64,000 nt of DNA from Klebsiella huaxiensis (lineage in GTDB: Bacteria; Pseudomonadota; Gammaproteobacteria; Enterobacterales; Enterobacteriaceae): the NCBI RefSeq assembly GCF_003261575.2, contig NZ_CP036175.1:4464001-4528000 (forward strand), written 5' to 3'. Positions within the stretch are counted from its first letter, which is position 1; each line of letters opens with the position of its first letter. A program made the position numbers and the translations under genes. A model generated the notes under the pieces. That model saw only the letters and a list, made by a program, of their open reading frames with translations, was not told where the DNA came from and did no database searches. Shown in pieces: positions 1-9,217 of this stretch.

Positions 1-1446
1 CACACCCGGGCGCGAAGCATTATTCGGCAGCGCCCGTTTTTTAAGTAATGAGTACGCCGCAAAGGCGACAATAACGCCAACAAACCAGGACACGCGGGAG
101 AAAGGCTCCAACAGCGGAATAAACTTCCCACCGAGCGACAAAATAACCGCCACAATCGTTACAACAAATGCAGTGACGTTAAATCCATTATCAAAATATT
201 TATAATCACCGGGCGCGGTATACAGTTCGTCAAGATTAATTTGCCCACGCATGACGACAAAATAGTGCGCCATCATCACCCCAATAACCGGGCCAAGCAT
301 GCCGCCGATAATATCGAGGAAGAGATAAATACTGTCCTGATTCTCCATTAATTTCCACGGACAAATCAGCAGGCTAATAATACTGGCAATCAGTACGCCA
401 TTTTTATACGTCAGTTTCGTGGGGGCAATCGCCGCGATTTGATAGCCCGCCGGAATAATATTACCGGTAGCATTGGTTGAAATCGTGGTCATCAATATCA
501 CCAGCACCGCAAAGAAAGAGGCAAACAGGCTGTCCCATTTCTGCACAATATCCAGCACGTTCCAAGTATCCATGCCGTAATGGATACTGGCACCAGCGAT
601 AATGCACACCCCGGCAACCGCAAACAGAATATAAGCCACCACCAAGCCAAGGGTTTGGCCAAGAGCCTGATCGCGAAACGAGCGCGCGTTCTGGGTAAAG
701 TCAGACGCGCTCACCGCTGGCGCCGCCCATACGGCAACCACCGCATTGATGACCACCAGGAACAAGAAACCAGTATGTTCCGCTTTTGCCACCCCGGTCG
801 GCAGGTAGTCAAGGATCGGGCCGATCCCCACCAGCGAGATAGCCCAGATTGCCATGCCGCCGAAGACAATATAGATACAGGGATTCAGTATCGCGGTGAA
901 TTTATTGAGAACTTTTCCGCCACCAAAACCAATACCAACGTTAATCAACCAGAAAACCAGAAAGGCGATCAGCCCCGGTAGCGACAGCCCCAGCAGCTTA
1001 AAATCACCGCCGAGCGTCAGAAACGATGGCCATAGTTTTCCTAATAAGATCAAAAAGGCCAGCGATCCTGCGTAGCATTGCAAACCAAACCACATAATCG
1101 CCGCAATGCCGCCCCTGAGCAGTCCGGGTAATAGCGCCCCGCGCACGCCATAAGAGGCTCGTAATATCATGGCGAAGGGTACCCCGTATTTACTTCCGGC
1201 GGCACCGTTAAACACCATCACCAGTGCAATAATAAAAGCGCTCAATATTATTGCCATCATAATACTAAACGTCGACAAACCTAGAATAAAAAAACCGCCA
1301 ACCATCACATAATTAGGTACGTTGTGTACGGAGCCCATCCATAAAGTAAAGTAGTTAAATGTTTTCCAGTTACGCTGCGATTCTATTTTTGGTAATAGAT
1401 CGTCGCTATAACCCCTGGCTTTGTAGAGATCTTGAGCTTGTTCCAT
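1..1446 (-). CDS. allP: allantoin permease, NCS1 family (3' end cut by window edge)
   Basis: Nucleobase:cation symporter-1 family permease that imports allantoin across the inner membrane. The frame starts with MEQAQDLYKARGYSDDLLPK at 1446 and stays open for 482 codons to position 1, so only a few C-terminal residues and the stop are missing (E. coli AllP is about 484 aa). It contains the family's N-terminal stretch WKTFNYFTLWMGSVHNVPNY and many hydrophobic segments (about 12 expected). It is last in the visible gcl-hyi-glxR-MFS series on the same strand, separated from the MFS gene by an ERIC repeat. The allantoin assignment rests on similarity to E. coli AllP and on context. Confidence 0.9.
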   Translation of the reverse strand, partial: MEQAQDLYKARGYSDDLLPKIESQRNWKTFNYFTLWMGSVHNVPNYVMVGGFFILGLSTFSIMMAIILSAFIIALVMVFNGAAGSKYGVPFAMILRASYGVRGALLPGLLRGGIAAIMWFGLQCYAGSLAFLILLGKLWPSFLTLGGDFKLLGLSLPGLIAFLVFWLINVGIGFGGGKVLNKFTAILNPCIYIVFGGMAIWAISLVGIGPILDYLPTGVAKAEHTGFLFLVVINAVVAVWAAPAVSASDFTQNARSFRDQALGQTLGLVVAYILFAVAGVCIIAGASIHYGMDTWNVLDIVQKWDSLFASFFAVLVILMTTISTNATGNIIPAGYQIAAIAPTKLTYKNGVLIASIISLLICPWKLMENQDSIYLFLDIIGGMLGPVIGVMMAHYFVVMRGQINLDELYTAPGDYKYFDNGFNVTAFVVTIVAVILSLGGKFIPLLEPFSRVSWFVGVIVAFAAYSLLKKRALPNNASRPGV

Positions 1447-1523
1447 AATTCCCTCTTAATACGCATCGGATTACGTTTGTAAACAGGTTTAGCTATGTGG
1501 AACAAAAAATTATTATGCTTATT

Positions 1524-1650
1524 TATACCCTAAATAATTCGAGTTGCAGGAAGGCGGCGACGCTGGGAGTCCCCAGGAGCTTACTCCAGTAAGTGACTGG
1601 GGTGAGCGAGGAAAGCCAACGCACATGCAACTTAAAGTATGACGGGTATA
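1524..1650. repeat. ERIC element (127 bp)
   Basis: Imperfect palindrome bounded by TATACCC and GGGTATA, with the ERIC core CCCAGGAGCTTACTCCAGTA and AGTGACTGGGGTGAGCG. It fills most of the gap between allP and the MFS gene, so it is transcribed with the operon and could fold in the mRNA. A second ERIC lies at 16634-16760. Confidence 0.93.
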
Positions 1651-1656
1651 TATTTA

Positions 1657-2913
1657 TTATACTGGGATTGTCTTAGGCCGTATTTTGTTCTTACGCAAAG
1701 TAATGAGCGCAAACAGTATTGTTCCGGTAATCACTAATCCGGCAGACATCACAAAACTAATTTCTTTTGAACCGGTCAGGTCGGAAATAAAACCGGTGAG
1801 CGTCGGTGCAACCACTGCTGAACTCATACCAAAGAAATTAAATAAGCTGAAGGCGCGACCTAATGTTTTTGCCGATGCCTGCTCGGAGACGAACGAGATA
1901 AGTATCGGGTCAACGGCCATTTTGCCCAGCAGTCCATACAGCACCAGGCTAATCATCAGCATGGTGGTATTCGGCGACAGAACGGTAAACATCAACATGG
2001 CTGCGGCGACAATCTCCAGCCCGAGAATAACTTTAACTTTACTGTCGCGGAATTTATCCGAGAGATGGCTAAAGAACAGCGCGCCCGGAACGCCGACAAC
2101 CGCCACCAGTGCCGAAGCAAAACCAATTGCACCGCCGTCAAACCCGCGTTCGGTCTGTAGGTATGAAGGCAGCCAGGTCACAATCAGATAGTAGCCGTAG
2201 CAGGTGCAAAAATAGAGGAAGTACACGCTGCACAGCAGTGGGGAAAACAGCGGTGCTGATTTCTCTTCAGCGATCGGCGCTGACGCCGCCGTGCTATTTT
2301 TGTTCTCCGCCGCAGCAGGCTCTTTCAGCTTGCGGCGAATCACAAGGGTAAATACGCAGAGCATAACGACCAGAATCGCAGCGACGATAAACAACACGTT
2401 TTGCCAGGCCATGTTCATGCTTTTCACGAGAATACTTGAGCCGATCAGGCCAATCCCCATCCCGATGGCGGAGCCGCTGTTGATGATGGCGTTAGCCAGC
2501 GCCCGGCGCTCCTGCGGCACGTTGGCCGACGAGAGCGAATAGGCGGAGCTAAAGAAGGAGGCGCAGCCCGCACCGGCCAGTAATGAACCGATATAAATCA
2601 GCGTCAGATTTCCCGCATTAGCGATACTCAACGTACCGATAATAAATAGCGAAAAACCGCACATCAGCATAATTTTCTGGCCCAGCTTATCAACCAGAAT
2701 ACCGCAGGGGATCTGCATTCCGCAGTAGGCCAGAAAATAGAAGCTGGCAATCGCGCCAATTTCAGCATTGCTGACGTTACCTAAGGAAGCCTGAATTTCC
2801 GGATAAATAGGTGTTAATACGGTACGATAAATCCATATTGCCACCCATCCCAGACTCATTACGACGACTATTTTCTTCCAATAGTCGATACCCGTTTTAT
2901 TGATTTTATCCAT
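1657..2913 (-). CDS. MFS transporter of the glyoxylate/allantoin cluster
   Basis: Major facilitator superfamily inner-membrane transporter of 418 aa. I chose the start MDKINKTGIDYWKKIV at 2913, preceded by a GGTGAG ribosome site; an upstream in-frame ATG at 2958 would add 15 residues. The N-terminal half has the loop motif GILVDKLGQKIMLMCG between TM2 and TM3, and a hydrophilic central loop at about residues 195-220 separates the two six-helix bundles. It follows glxR by 52 bp on the same strand and probably belongs to the gcl operon. The substrate is not readable from sequence; an organic acid such as glycerate or glyoxylate is an inference from neighbours. Confidence 0.85.
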   Translation of the reverse strand: MDKINKTGIDYWKKIVVVMSLGWVAIWIYRTVLTPIYPEIQASLGNVSNAEIGAIASFYFLAYCGMQIPCGILVDKLGQKIMLMCGFSLFIIGTLSIANAGNLTLIYIGSLLAGAGCASFFSSAYSLSSANVPQERRALANAIINSGSAIGMGIGLIGSSILVKSMNMAWQNVLFIVAAILVVMLCVFTLVIRRKLKEPAAAENKNSTAASAPIAEEKSAPLFSPLLCSVYFLYFCTCYGYYLIVTWLPSYLQTERGFDGGAIGFASALVAVVGVPGALFFSHLSDKFRDSKVKVILGLEIVAAAMLMFTVLSPNTTMLMISLVLYGLLGKMAVDPILISFVSEQASAKTLGRAFSLFNFFGMSSAVVAPTLTGFISDLTGSKEISFVMSAGLVITGTILFALITLRKNKIRPKTIPV

Positions 2914-2965
2914 AAACTCACCACAGAGGTTTAGAAATGCTGCCGCAATCGACAGCATTTTATTA

Positions 2966-3844
2966 TTAAGATATTTTATGATTCGCCATTAGTTCCAGGG
3001 CCTGAACTAAAGATGAATGGTCTAATTCACTACCACCGTTTGCAGCACAGGTATTAAATAGCTCCTGACAGGTTGCCGTATTCGGTAAATTAAGCGCCAG
3101 CGCTTTCGCGCTCTGCAGCGCCAGATTAAGATCCTTCTGGTGCAGAGAAATTTTAAAACCCGGATTAAACGTCCGGTTCAGCATTCTTTCACCGTGTACT
3201 TCCAGAATACGCGAAGACGCGAAGCCGCCCATTAGCGCCTGACGTACGCGAGCCGGATCCGCACCGGCTTTAGAAGCAAAAACCAGCGCTTCGGAGACCG
3301 CTTCAATATTCAGCGCCACAATAATCTGATTGGCGACTTTACAGGTCTGTCCGTCGCCGTTACCGCCAACAAGGGTGATGTTTTTACCCAGAATATCAAA
3401 CAGCGGTTTGACGCGATTAAATACGCTTTCTTCACCGCCAACCATAATCGAGAGCGTCCCTTCACGCGCGCCGATTTCCCCACCGGATACCAGCGCATCC
3501 AGATAATCAGCGCCCAAATCCCGCACCTGCTGGGCAAAACGTTTGGTTTCAATCGGCGAGATGGAACTCATATCAACGATGGTTTTCCCCTTCAGCGCCG
3601 CTTTCGCGCAGCCGTGTTCGCCAAACAGCACTTCGGCAACCTGCGGGGTATCCGGTACCATGATAAAAATAATCTCGGACTGCTCCGCGACCTGCTCTGC
3701 GGTTGCCAGATGCTGTGCGCCCTGCAAAAGCAGTTCATCGGCAACCGGGCCAATGGTGGTAACGTGCAGAGCGTGGCCCGCTTTCGCGAGCCGGACCGCC
3801 ATCGGGGTGCCCATAATACCCAGACCAATAAATCCCAGTTTCAT
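2966..3844 (-). CDS. glxR: tartronate semialdehyde reductase (2-hydroxy-3-oxopropionate reductase)
   Basis: Reduces tartronate semialdehyde to D-glycerate with NAD(P)H, the step after glyoxylate carboligase. The 292-aa product has the N-terminal dinucleotide-binding GFIGLGIMGTPMA (residues 4-16), the substrate-binding DALVSGGEIGA (116-126) and the catalytic lysine in GQTCKVANQ (K169), all typical of the 3-hydroxyisobutyrate dehydrogenase family. Length is normal. It lies 97 bp downstream of hyi and 52 bp upstream of the MFS gene. Confidence 0.96.
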   Translation of the reverse strand: MKLGFIGLGIMGTPMAVRLAKAGHALHVTTIGPVADELLLQGAQHLATAEQVAEQSEIIFIMVPDTPQVAEVLFGEHGCAKAALKGKTIVDMSSISPIETKRFAQQVRDLGADYLDALVSGGEIGAREGTLSIMVGGEESVFNRVKPLFDILGKNITLVGGNGDGQTCKVANQIIVALNIEAVSEALVFASKAGADPARVRQALMGGFASSRILEVHGERMLNRTFNPGFKISLHQKDLNLALQSAKALALNLPNTATCQELFNTCAANGGSELDHSSLVQALELMANHKIS

Positions 3845-3941
3845 AAGTGTCCTCTTAGAATTTCTGTTTTGATTTACCTGGGCAATAGTTATCCCTTCCT
3901 GGAAATGGAATAATAAATACTGCCCAAAGATAAATTAAGAA

Positions 3942-4718
3942 TTAACGGTAGTGATTAAACCATGTCAGTCCCGCTTCAGTGGTGCTCAACGGTTTATATT
4001 CGCAGCCGACCCAGCCGTCATAATTAGATTTATCGATAAATTTAAAAAGATAATCATAATTAATTTCACCGGTTCCCGGCTCGCCGCGATTTGGATTATC
4101 GGCAATCTGTAAATGGCCAATACGATTAGCATAAGTTTGCATCGTATGGGTTAACTCTCCCTCCATGCGCTGCATATGGTAAATATCGTACTGAATTTTC
4201 AGATTATCACTGCCGACCTCGTCAATCAGCGCCAGCGCCTGATGGGTGGTATTCAGATAAAAGCCCGGCATATCAAAGTAATTAATCGGCTCAATCAGCA
4301 ACAGAATACCTTCCTGGGCCAACGCGGCGGCGGCAAAACGTAAATTCGCCACCAGCGTTGAGCGAATATGTTCTTCGCGGTAGCCCACCGGAGTTTTGCC
4401 GACCAGGCAGTTAATTTTTCGATTGCCCAGCGCTTTGGCATAGCGAACTGCGGCGTCAACACCCTCACGAAACTCCGCTTCGCGACCGGGAATACAGGCT
4501 ATGCCGCGCTCCCCTGCCGCCCAGTCGCCAGCGGGTAAATTGTGTAAGGTATGCTCCAGCTGGTTGTCGCTCAGCTTTTGCTTTAATACCTCGGGCGCAT
4601 AGTCATACGGGAACATAAATTCAACGGCGCGAAAACCGCAGGCCGCCGCTTTCTCAAAGCGATCCAGAAAATCATATTCCAGAAATAACATCGAAAGGTT
4701 GGCAGAAAAGCGCAACAT
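3942..4718 (-). CDS. hyi: hydroxypyruvate isomerase
   Basis: Interconverts hydroxypyruvate and tartronate semialdehyde. The 258-aa protein is a xylose-isomerase-like TIM barrel: it starts MLRFSANLSMLFLEYDFLDR, and has LLIEPINYFDMPGFYLN near the middle and YDIYHMQRMEGEL and GWVGCEYKPL toward the end, carrying the acidic and histidine metal ligands of the fold. It starts 13 bp after gcl ends, so the two are almost certainly co-transcribed. Confidence 0.95.
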   Translation of the reverse strand: MLRFSANLSMLFLEYDFLDRFEKAAACGFRAVEFMFPYDYAPEVLKQKLSDNQLEHTLHNLPAGDWAAGERGIACIPGREAEFREGVDAAVRYAKALGNRKINCLVGKTPVGYREEHIRSTLVANLRFAAAALAQEGILLLIEPINYFDMPGFYLNTTHQALALIDEVGSDNLKIQYDIYHMQRMEGELTHTMQTYANRIGHLQIADNPNRGEPGTGEINYDYLFKFIDKSNYDGWVGCEYKPLSTTEAGLTWFNHYR

Positions 4719-4731
4719 AGGTTCACCTCAT

Positions 4732-6513
4732 TTATTCATATTTCATAAAGCAGGTTTCGGTTGGCGCATCGATGGCGCTATCGGCAACGTCTTCGAATTC
4801 CATCACGTTATCCAACTCGCTACCCATCGAGATATTGGTCACGCGCTCAAGGATCACTTCCACAACGACCGGAACGCGATACTCTTTCATCCACGCTTTC
4901 GCCTGCTCAAATGCGGGCGCAATATCCTCAGGTTTGAAGACGCGAATCGCCTTACAGCCGAGGCCTTCAGCGACTTTCACGTGATCGACGCCGTAGCCGT
5001 TCACTTCGCTGGAGTTAATATTCTCGAACGCCAGCTGAACGCAGTAATCCATATCGAACGCGCGCTGGGACTGGCGGATTAAGCCCAGATAAGCGTTGTT
5101 CACCAGCACGTGAACGTAAGGAATGTTAAACTGCGCGCCCACCGCCAGCTCCTCAATCAGGAACTGGAAGTCGAAGTCGCCGGAAATCGCTACCACGTTA
5201 CGTTCCGGGTCGGCGGCGCAGACGCCCAGCGCAGCAGGCAGCGTCCAGCCTAGCGGCCCCGCCTGACCGCAGTTGATCCAGTGGCGGTCTTTAAATACGT
5301 GCAGCATCTGCGCGGCGGCGATTTGCGACAGACCAATGGTGGTGACGTAGCACACGTCGCGGCCAAACGCTTTGTTCATCTCTTCATAGACGCGTTGCGG
5401 TTTAACCGGCACGTTATCAAAGTGGGTTTTACGCAGCAGCGTGCGCTTACGCTCCTGGCACTCGTCCACCCAGCCCTCGCGGCGCGGCAGGCGGCCCTCT
5501 TTCTGCATCTGCTGGGCGATCTCCACCAGTTGGGTCAACGCGGCTTTCGCATCGGAAACAATGCCTAAATCCGGGCACAGCACGCGGCCAATTTGCGTAG
5601 GTTCAATGTCGATATGGATAATTTTGCGGCCTGCGGTGTACTTCTCGACCGAACCGGTATGGCGGTTAGCAAAGCGGTTGCCGATACCGAACACCAGGTC
5701 GGAGGCCAGCAGCGTGGCGTTGCCGTAGCGATGGGCGGTTTGTAAGCCAACCATCCCGGCCATCAGCTCGTGGTCGTCCGGGATACAGCCCCAGCCCATC
5801 AGCGTCGGGATCACCGGCACATGAGTGATTTCCGCAAATTGCTGCAGCAGCGCCGCGGCATCGGCATTAATCACCCCGCCACCAGCGACAATCACCGGGC
5901 GCTCGGCCATCAGCAGCATCGCCAGCGCCTTTTCAATCTGCGGACGAGTGGCGACAGGCTTATAAGCCGGAAGCGGTGAATAGAGCTCAGGATCAAACTC
6001 GATTTCCGCCACCTGGACATCATAAGGCAGGTCAATCAACACCGGGCCCGGTCTGCCGGAACGCATCAGATGGAAAGCCTGCTGCAGCACGCCCGGCACC
6101 AGCGCCGCTTCGCGCACGGTTACCGCCATCTTGGTGACGGGCTTTGCGATGGACTCAATATCTACCGCCTGGAAATCTTCTTTATGCAGACGAGCGCGCG
6201 GTGCCTGACCGGTGATGCACAGAATAGGAATTGAGTCCGCGGAGGCAGAGTACAGGGCGGTGATCATATCCGTTCCCGCCGGGCCGGATGTTCCCAGACA
6301 GACGCCGATATTACCGGCAGTCGCGCGGGTATAGCCTTCTGCCATATGCGACGCGCCTTCCACGTGACGGGCCAGGATATGACGGATCCCACCATGCTGA
6401 CGCATCGCCGAATAAAACGGGTTTATCGCCGCGCCGGGCACGCCAAATGCGGTGGTAATACCTTCTTTTTCCAGTACATACATTGCCGCGTCAACGGCTC
6501 TCATTTTTGCCAT
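4732..6513 (-). CDS. gcl: glyoxylate carboligase (tartronate semialdehyde synthase)
   Basis: Thiamine-diphosphate enzyme that condenses two glyoxylates to tartronate semialdehyde and CO2. The 593 aa match the family length. Residue 51 in HILARHVEGASHMAEG is valine, where nearly all other ThDP enzymes have the catalytic glutamate; this replacement is diagnostic of Gcl. The ThDP-Mg motif starts at GDFDFQFLIEELA and ends in NN about 27 residues later. First gene of the operon; an AllR-type operator lies about 20 bp upstream of its start. Confidence 0.97.
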   Translation of the reverse strand: MAKMRAVDAAMYVLEKEGITTAFGVPGAAINPFYSAMRQHGGIRHILARHVEGASHMAEGYTRATAGNIGVCLGTSGPAGTDMITALYSASADSIPILCITGQAPRARLHKEDFQAVDIESIAKPVTKMAVTVREAALVPGVLQQAFHLMRSGRPGPVLIDLPYDVQVAEIEFDPELYSPLPAYKPVATRPQIEKALAMLLMAERPVIVAGGGVINADAAALLQQFAEITHVPVIPTLMGWGCIPDDHELMAGMVGLQTAHRYGNATLLASDLVFGIGNRFANRHTGSVEKYTAGRKIIHIDIEPTQIGRVLCPDLGIVSDAKAALTQLVEIAQQMQKEGRLPRREGWVDECQERKRTLLRKTHFDNVPVKPQRVYEEMNKAFGRDVCYVTTIGLSQIAAAQMLHVFKDRHWINCGQAGPLGWTLPAALGVCAADPERNVVAISGDFDFQFLIEELAVGAQFNIPYVHVLVNNAYLGLIRQSQRAFDMDYCVQLAFENINSSEVNGYGVDHVKVAEGLGCKAIRVFKPEDIAPAFEQAKAWMKEYRVPVVVEVILERVTNISMGSELDNVMEFEDVADSAIDAPTETCFMKYE

Positions 6514-6532
6514 TTTTTACTACCTCGCTATA

Positions 6533-6549
6533 TTGGAAAATTTTTCCAA
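6533..6549. promoter_or_regulatory. AllR operator upstream of gcl
   Basis: TTGGAAAATTTTTCCAA is a perfect odd palindrome (8-bp arms around one T) 19 bp upstream of the gcl start codon. It matches the AllR-binding palindrome described for the E. coli gcl promoter. AllR, encoded next door, is known to repress until glyoxylate or allantoin releases it. Confidence 0.85.
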
Positions 6550-6562
6550 ACTTAAACAAAGC

Positions 6563-6590
6563 CAAAAAAGTCCCGCTCCTCCGAGCGGGT
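6563..6590 (-). terminator. Rho-independent terminator of allR
   Basis: On the minus strand CCCGCTC-GGAG-GAGCGGG is followed by ACTTTTTTGG. It begins 12 bp after the allR stop and lies just before the gcl promoter, insulating gcl from allR read-through. Confidence 0.88.
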
Positions 6591-6601
6591 CGGATCGGCG
6601 A

Positions 6602-7420
6602 TCAATCTGCCTGGGGCTTGAGTCCCAGCGCGGTGCTGATATTCCTTGCCGTCTCCCTCACCAGCTCTCCCTGGCTGACAAAACGGTCCGGGGTTAATCG
6701 GGACGCGGGTCCGGAAATCGAAATGGCCGCTACCACGGAACCCACATCATCGTAAACCGCTGAAGCAATGCAGTTTAATCCTGTCACATGCTCCTCCTGG
6801 TCAATGCTGTAGCCGCAGGCTCGCGCCTCATCCAGATTTCGCTGCAGGACCGGCAAATCCACGATCGTCGTCGGCGTAAACCGCTGCAGCCCGGTCTTCA
6901 CAATCACATCGACCAGCTCTTCCGACGAGAGCGGGTACAACAACGCTTTCCCGGCTCCCGACGCGTGCAGCGGCAGTCGGCTTCCCAGCGGAGCGCACAT
7001 TCGCACCATCGACTTGCACTCCTGCTGGCCAATCAGCACCGCTTCGTTGCCGTTGCGAATCGCCACATTGACCGTCTCGCCCGACATCAGCATTAGCCGC
7101 CGCATAAAGGGGCCGCCAACGGACAAGACATCCCGGTTGTGGATGTACGCCGAGCCGATATTGAACGCGCCAAGACCGATATGCCACCAGCCTAACTGAC
7201 TGTCCTGATAAACAAAATCTGCGCCTTCCAGCACTTTAAGCAGGCGAAAGGTGGTCGATAACGGTAAGTCCAGATTCAGGGAAATATCGCTAACCGACGA
7301 GCTGCCGCCGCTCTTTTCAAGGTATTGCAGTATCGCGATCCCTCTCTCCAGCGCCTGAGCGCCTTTTTGCGCGGAAGGCTCCTGCTGGCCCGGCCTTCCA
7401 CGCCTTCTTACTTCTGTCAT
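6602..7420 (-). CDS. allR: allantoin regulon repressor, IclR family
   Basis: IclR-type repressor of 272 aa (E. coli AllR 271). An N-terminal tail rich in Arg precedes a winged helix at about residues 22-90 (SVSDISLNLDLPLSTTFRLL recognition region), then the IclR effector domain with LPLHASGAGKALL, CGYSIDQEEHVTGLNCIASA and AISISGPASRL. It controls gcl and the allA-allS interval through the two palindromes seen in this window. Confidence 0.95.
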   Translation of the reverse strand: MTEVRRRGRPGQQEPSAQKGAQALERGIAILQYLEKSGGSSSVSDISLNLDLPLSTTFRLLKVLEGADFVYQDSQLGWWHIGLGAFNIGSAYIHNRDVLSVGGPFMRRLMLMSGETVNVAIRNGNEAVLIGQQECKSMVRMCAPLGSRLPLHASGAGKALLYPLSSEELVDVIVKTGLQRFTPTTIVDLPVLQRNLDEARACGYSIDQEEHVTGLNCIASAVYDDVGSVVAAISISGPASRLTPDRFVSQGELVRETARNISTALGLKPQAD

Positions 7421-7511
7421 ACCTCGATTATCTCCGGCTCAAAACCTGAGCATAAATAGTGTGTAAGCGCCCACATGTTATGCAAGATAATCGGTAGCGT
7501 CACGTGCAACC

Positions 7512-7994
7512 TCACGCAAAGCTCAACTCCACGGTCGGGATCTCCACGACATCACAGTTATCTTTTCCACCACGATCGACGGTCAAAAAATCGGTTTCGA
7601 CCTGCCAGGCAAACAGCGGGTGATGCCAGACATTGCGGTGGTAATTCACCCCCTGACGACCATTAGAGATAAATGCCCGCAGCGTGTTCATATCCGGCTC
7701 ATCGCCTCCTGCCGCCACTACCACCACAAAGGCTTCGCCGTTCATCGGCATGAACGCCTGAGTTCCCAGAGGATGGCGCTCAAGCTCGGTCACCACAATC
7801 GGCAGTACCGCTGGCTGGGCGCGGTTGATGCTGATAAGCGTCCGATCCTGCTGCAGCGTCTCAACCTTGGCCAGGTCGTGAAAACGCTGCACTTTGCCAT
7901 CATTAATATGGAAAAAATCCTGGCCTTCCGTTTCGATAACATCTCCGTAGGGGCGGAATGCTTCGTACGTCAGCGGCAATACTTCAAGCTTCAT
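7512..7994 (-). CDS. allA: ureidoglycolate lyase
   Basis: Converts ureidoglycolate to glyoxylate and urea, feeding gcl. The 160-aa protein from MKLEVLPLTYEAFRPYGDVI contains the family hallmarks FFHINDGKV, LERHPLGTQAFMPM and GVNYHRNVWHHPLFAW. I chose the start at 7994 because it follows an AAGGA site and gives the normal 160-aa length; an in-frame ATG at 8030 would add 12 unconserved residues. Confidence 0.95.
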   Translation of the reverse strand: MKLEVLPLTYEAFRPYGDVIETEGQDFFHINDGKVQRFHDLAKVETLQQDRTLISINRAQPAVLPIVVTELERHPLGTQAFMPMNGEAFVVVVAAGGDEPDMNTLRAFISNGRQGVNYHRNVWHHPLFAWQVETDFLTVDRGGKDNCDVVEIPTVELSFA

Positions 7995-8102
7995 TGCATA
8001 TTCCTTAGTCATTAAGAGCCGTTCCACCATCCTCGTCCAAAGAGGAAGTCGGTGTCTATGTCGGTCAATCTAGAGTCATCTAAAAGTGACATCAACTGTA
8101 AG

Positions 8103-8119
8103 TTGGAATAATTTTCCAA
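8103..8119. promoter_or_regulatory. AllR operator between allA and allS
   Basis: TTGGAATAATTTTCCAA is a near-palindrome of the same consensus as the site upstream of gcl, placed in the divergent allA-allS interval (7995-8209). It likely controls one or both genes. Confidence 0.78.
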
Positions 8120-8209
8120 AACCTGATTTAAGCCACATAATTGAAAAGGATATTGTGAAAAAATACTTAAAAATCAGGGGTGAATTATTAAATAACGAGG
8201 AAATTAGCG

Positions 8210-9133
8210 ATGCTAGATCCCGAAACACTACGTACCTTTGTTAGCGTCGCGGAGACCGGCAGTTTCTCCAGAGCGGCGGAAAAGCTGTACAAAACCACCG
8301 CCACTATTAGCTATCGCATCAAGCTGCTGGAGGATAACACCGGCGTAGCGCTGTTTAGCCGTACCACCCGTAGCGTCCTGCTTACCCCGGCGGGAATGCA
8401 CCTGCTGGCGCAGGCCAGAGAGTGGCTGGGCTGGATTGACAGTATGCCCGGTGAGCTACAGCAGATAAACGACGGCGTTGAGCGTCAGGTCAATATCGTC
8501 GTGAATAACTTGATGTATCACCCTCAGGCCATTGCGCGACTGCTGGCCTGGCTCACTCAGCGCTATCCTTTTACACAGTTTCATTTTTCGCGCCAAATTT
8601 ATATGGGCGTCTGGGATACGCTTCTTCACGATGACTTCTCGCTGGCGATTGGCGTCACCGGCACCGAACCGCTATCAGAAAATATTGCGGTCAACCCGCT
8701 GGGTGAAGTGACCTGGCTGTTCGTGATGTCGCCGAATCACCCCTTAAGCCAGCAAGCCGATCCGCTATCGGAAGCCCAGTTGCGTCGCTACCCGGCTGTC
8801 AACATTGAAGACAGCGCCCGCAGGCTGACCAAGCGCGTCGCCTGGCGCCTACCTGGACAAAAAGAGATTGTGGTTCCCGATATCGAAACCAAAGTCGCAG
8901 CGCACATTGCCGGTGTCGGCATCGGCTTTTTGCCGGAACCGCTGTGCCAGCCCCTTATCGCCCGCGGCGAGCTAATTGCCCGACAAATTCCGGCCATGCG
9001 CCCGCCTTCGCCTCTCAGTCTCGCCTGGCGCAAAGATCATCCCGGCAAAGCGGTGCAGGATATCGCCTCGCTGTTCAGCCATTCCGCCCCGGAAATTCAG
9101 GGATTCCTGACGCTATTCAGCGATACACCGTGA
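8210..9133 (+). CDS. allS: LysR-type activator of allantoin genes
   Basis: 307-aa LysR-type regulator; E. coli AllS activates the allDC operon for anaerobic allantoin use. The N-terminal helix-turn-helix spans about residues 4-62 (TFVSVAETGSFSRAAEKLYK, ATISYRIKLLEDNTGVALF), followed by the effector-binding domain. It is divergent from allA with an AllR-type palindrome between them. The target operon is outside the window. Confidence 0.93.
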   Translation: MLDPETLRTFVSVAETGSFSRAAEKLYKTTATISYRIKLLEDNTGVALFSRTTRSVLLTPAGMHLLAQAREWLGWIDSMPGELQQINDGVERQVNIVVNNLMYHPQAIARLLAWLTQRYPFTQFHFSRQIYMGVWDTLLHDDFSLAIGVTGTEPLSENIAVNPLGEVTWLFVMSPNHPLSQQADPLSEAQLRRYPAVNIEDSARRLTKRVAWRLPGQKEIVVPDIETKVAAHIAGVGIGFLPEPLCQPLIARGELIARQIPAMRPPSPLSLAWRKDHPGKAVQDIASLFSHSAPEIQGFLTLFSDTP

Positions 9134-9217
9134 AAAATCAATCCAGTCTGCCGCCCACCGCGTACAATAGGCAGATTATCGCGTCGAGCGACGCGTCTGG
9201 ATTGATTAACGGTTTGG

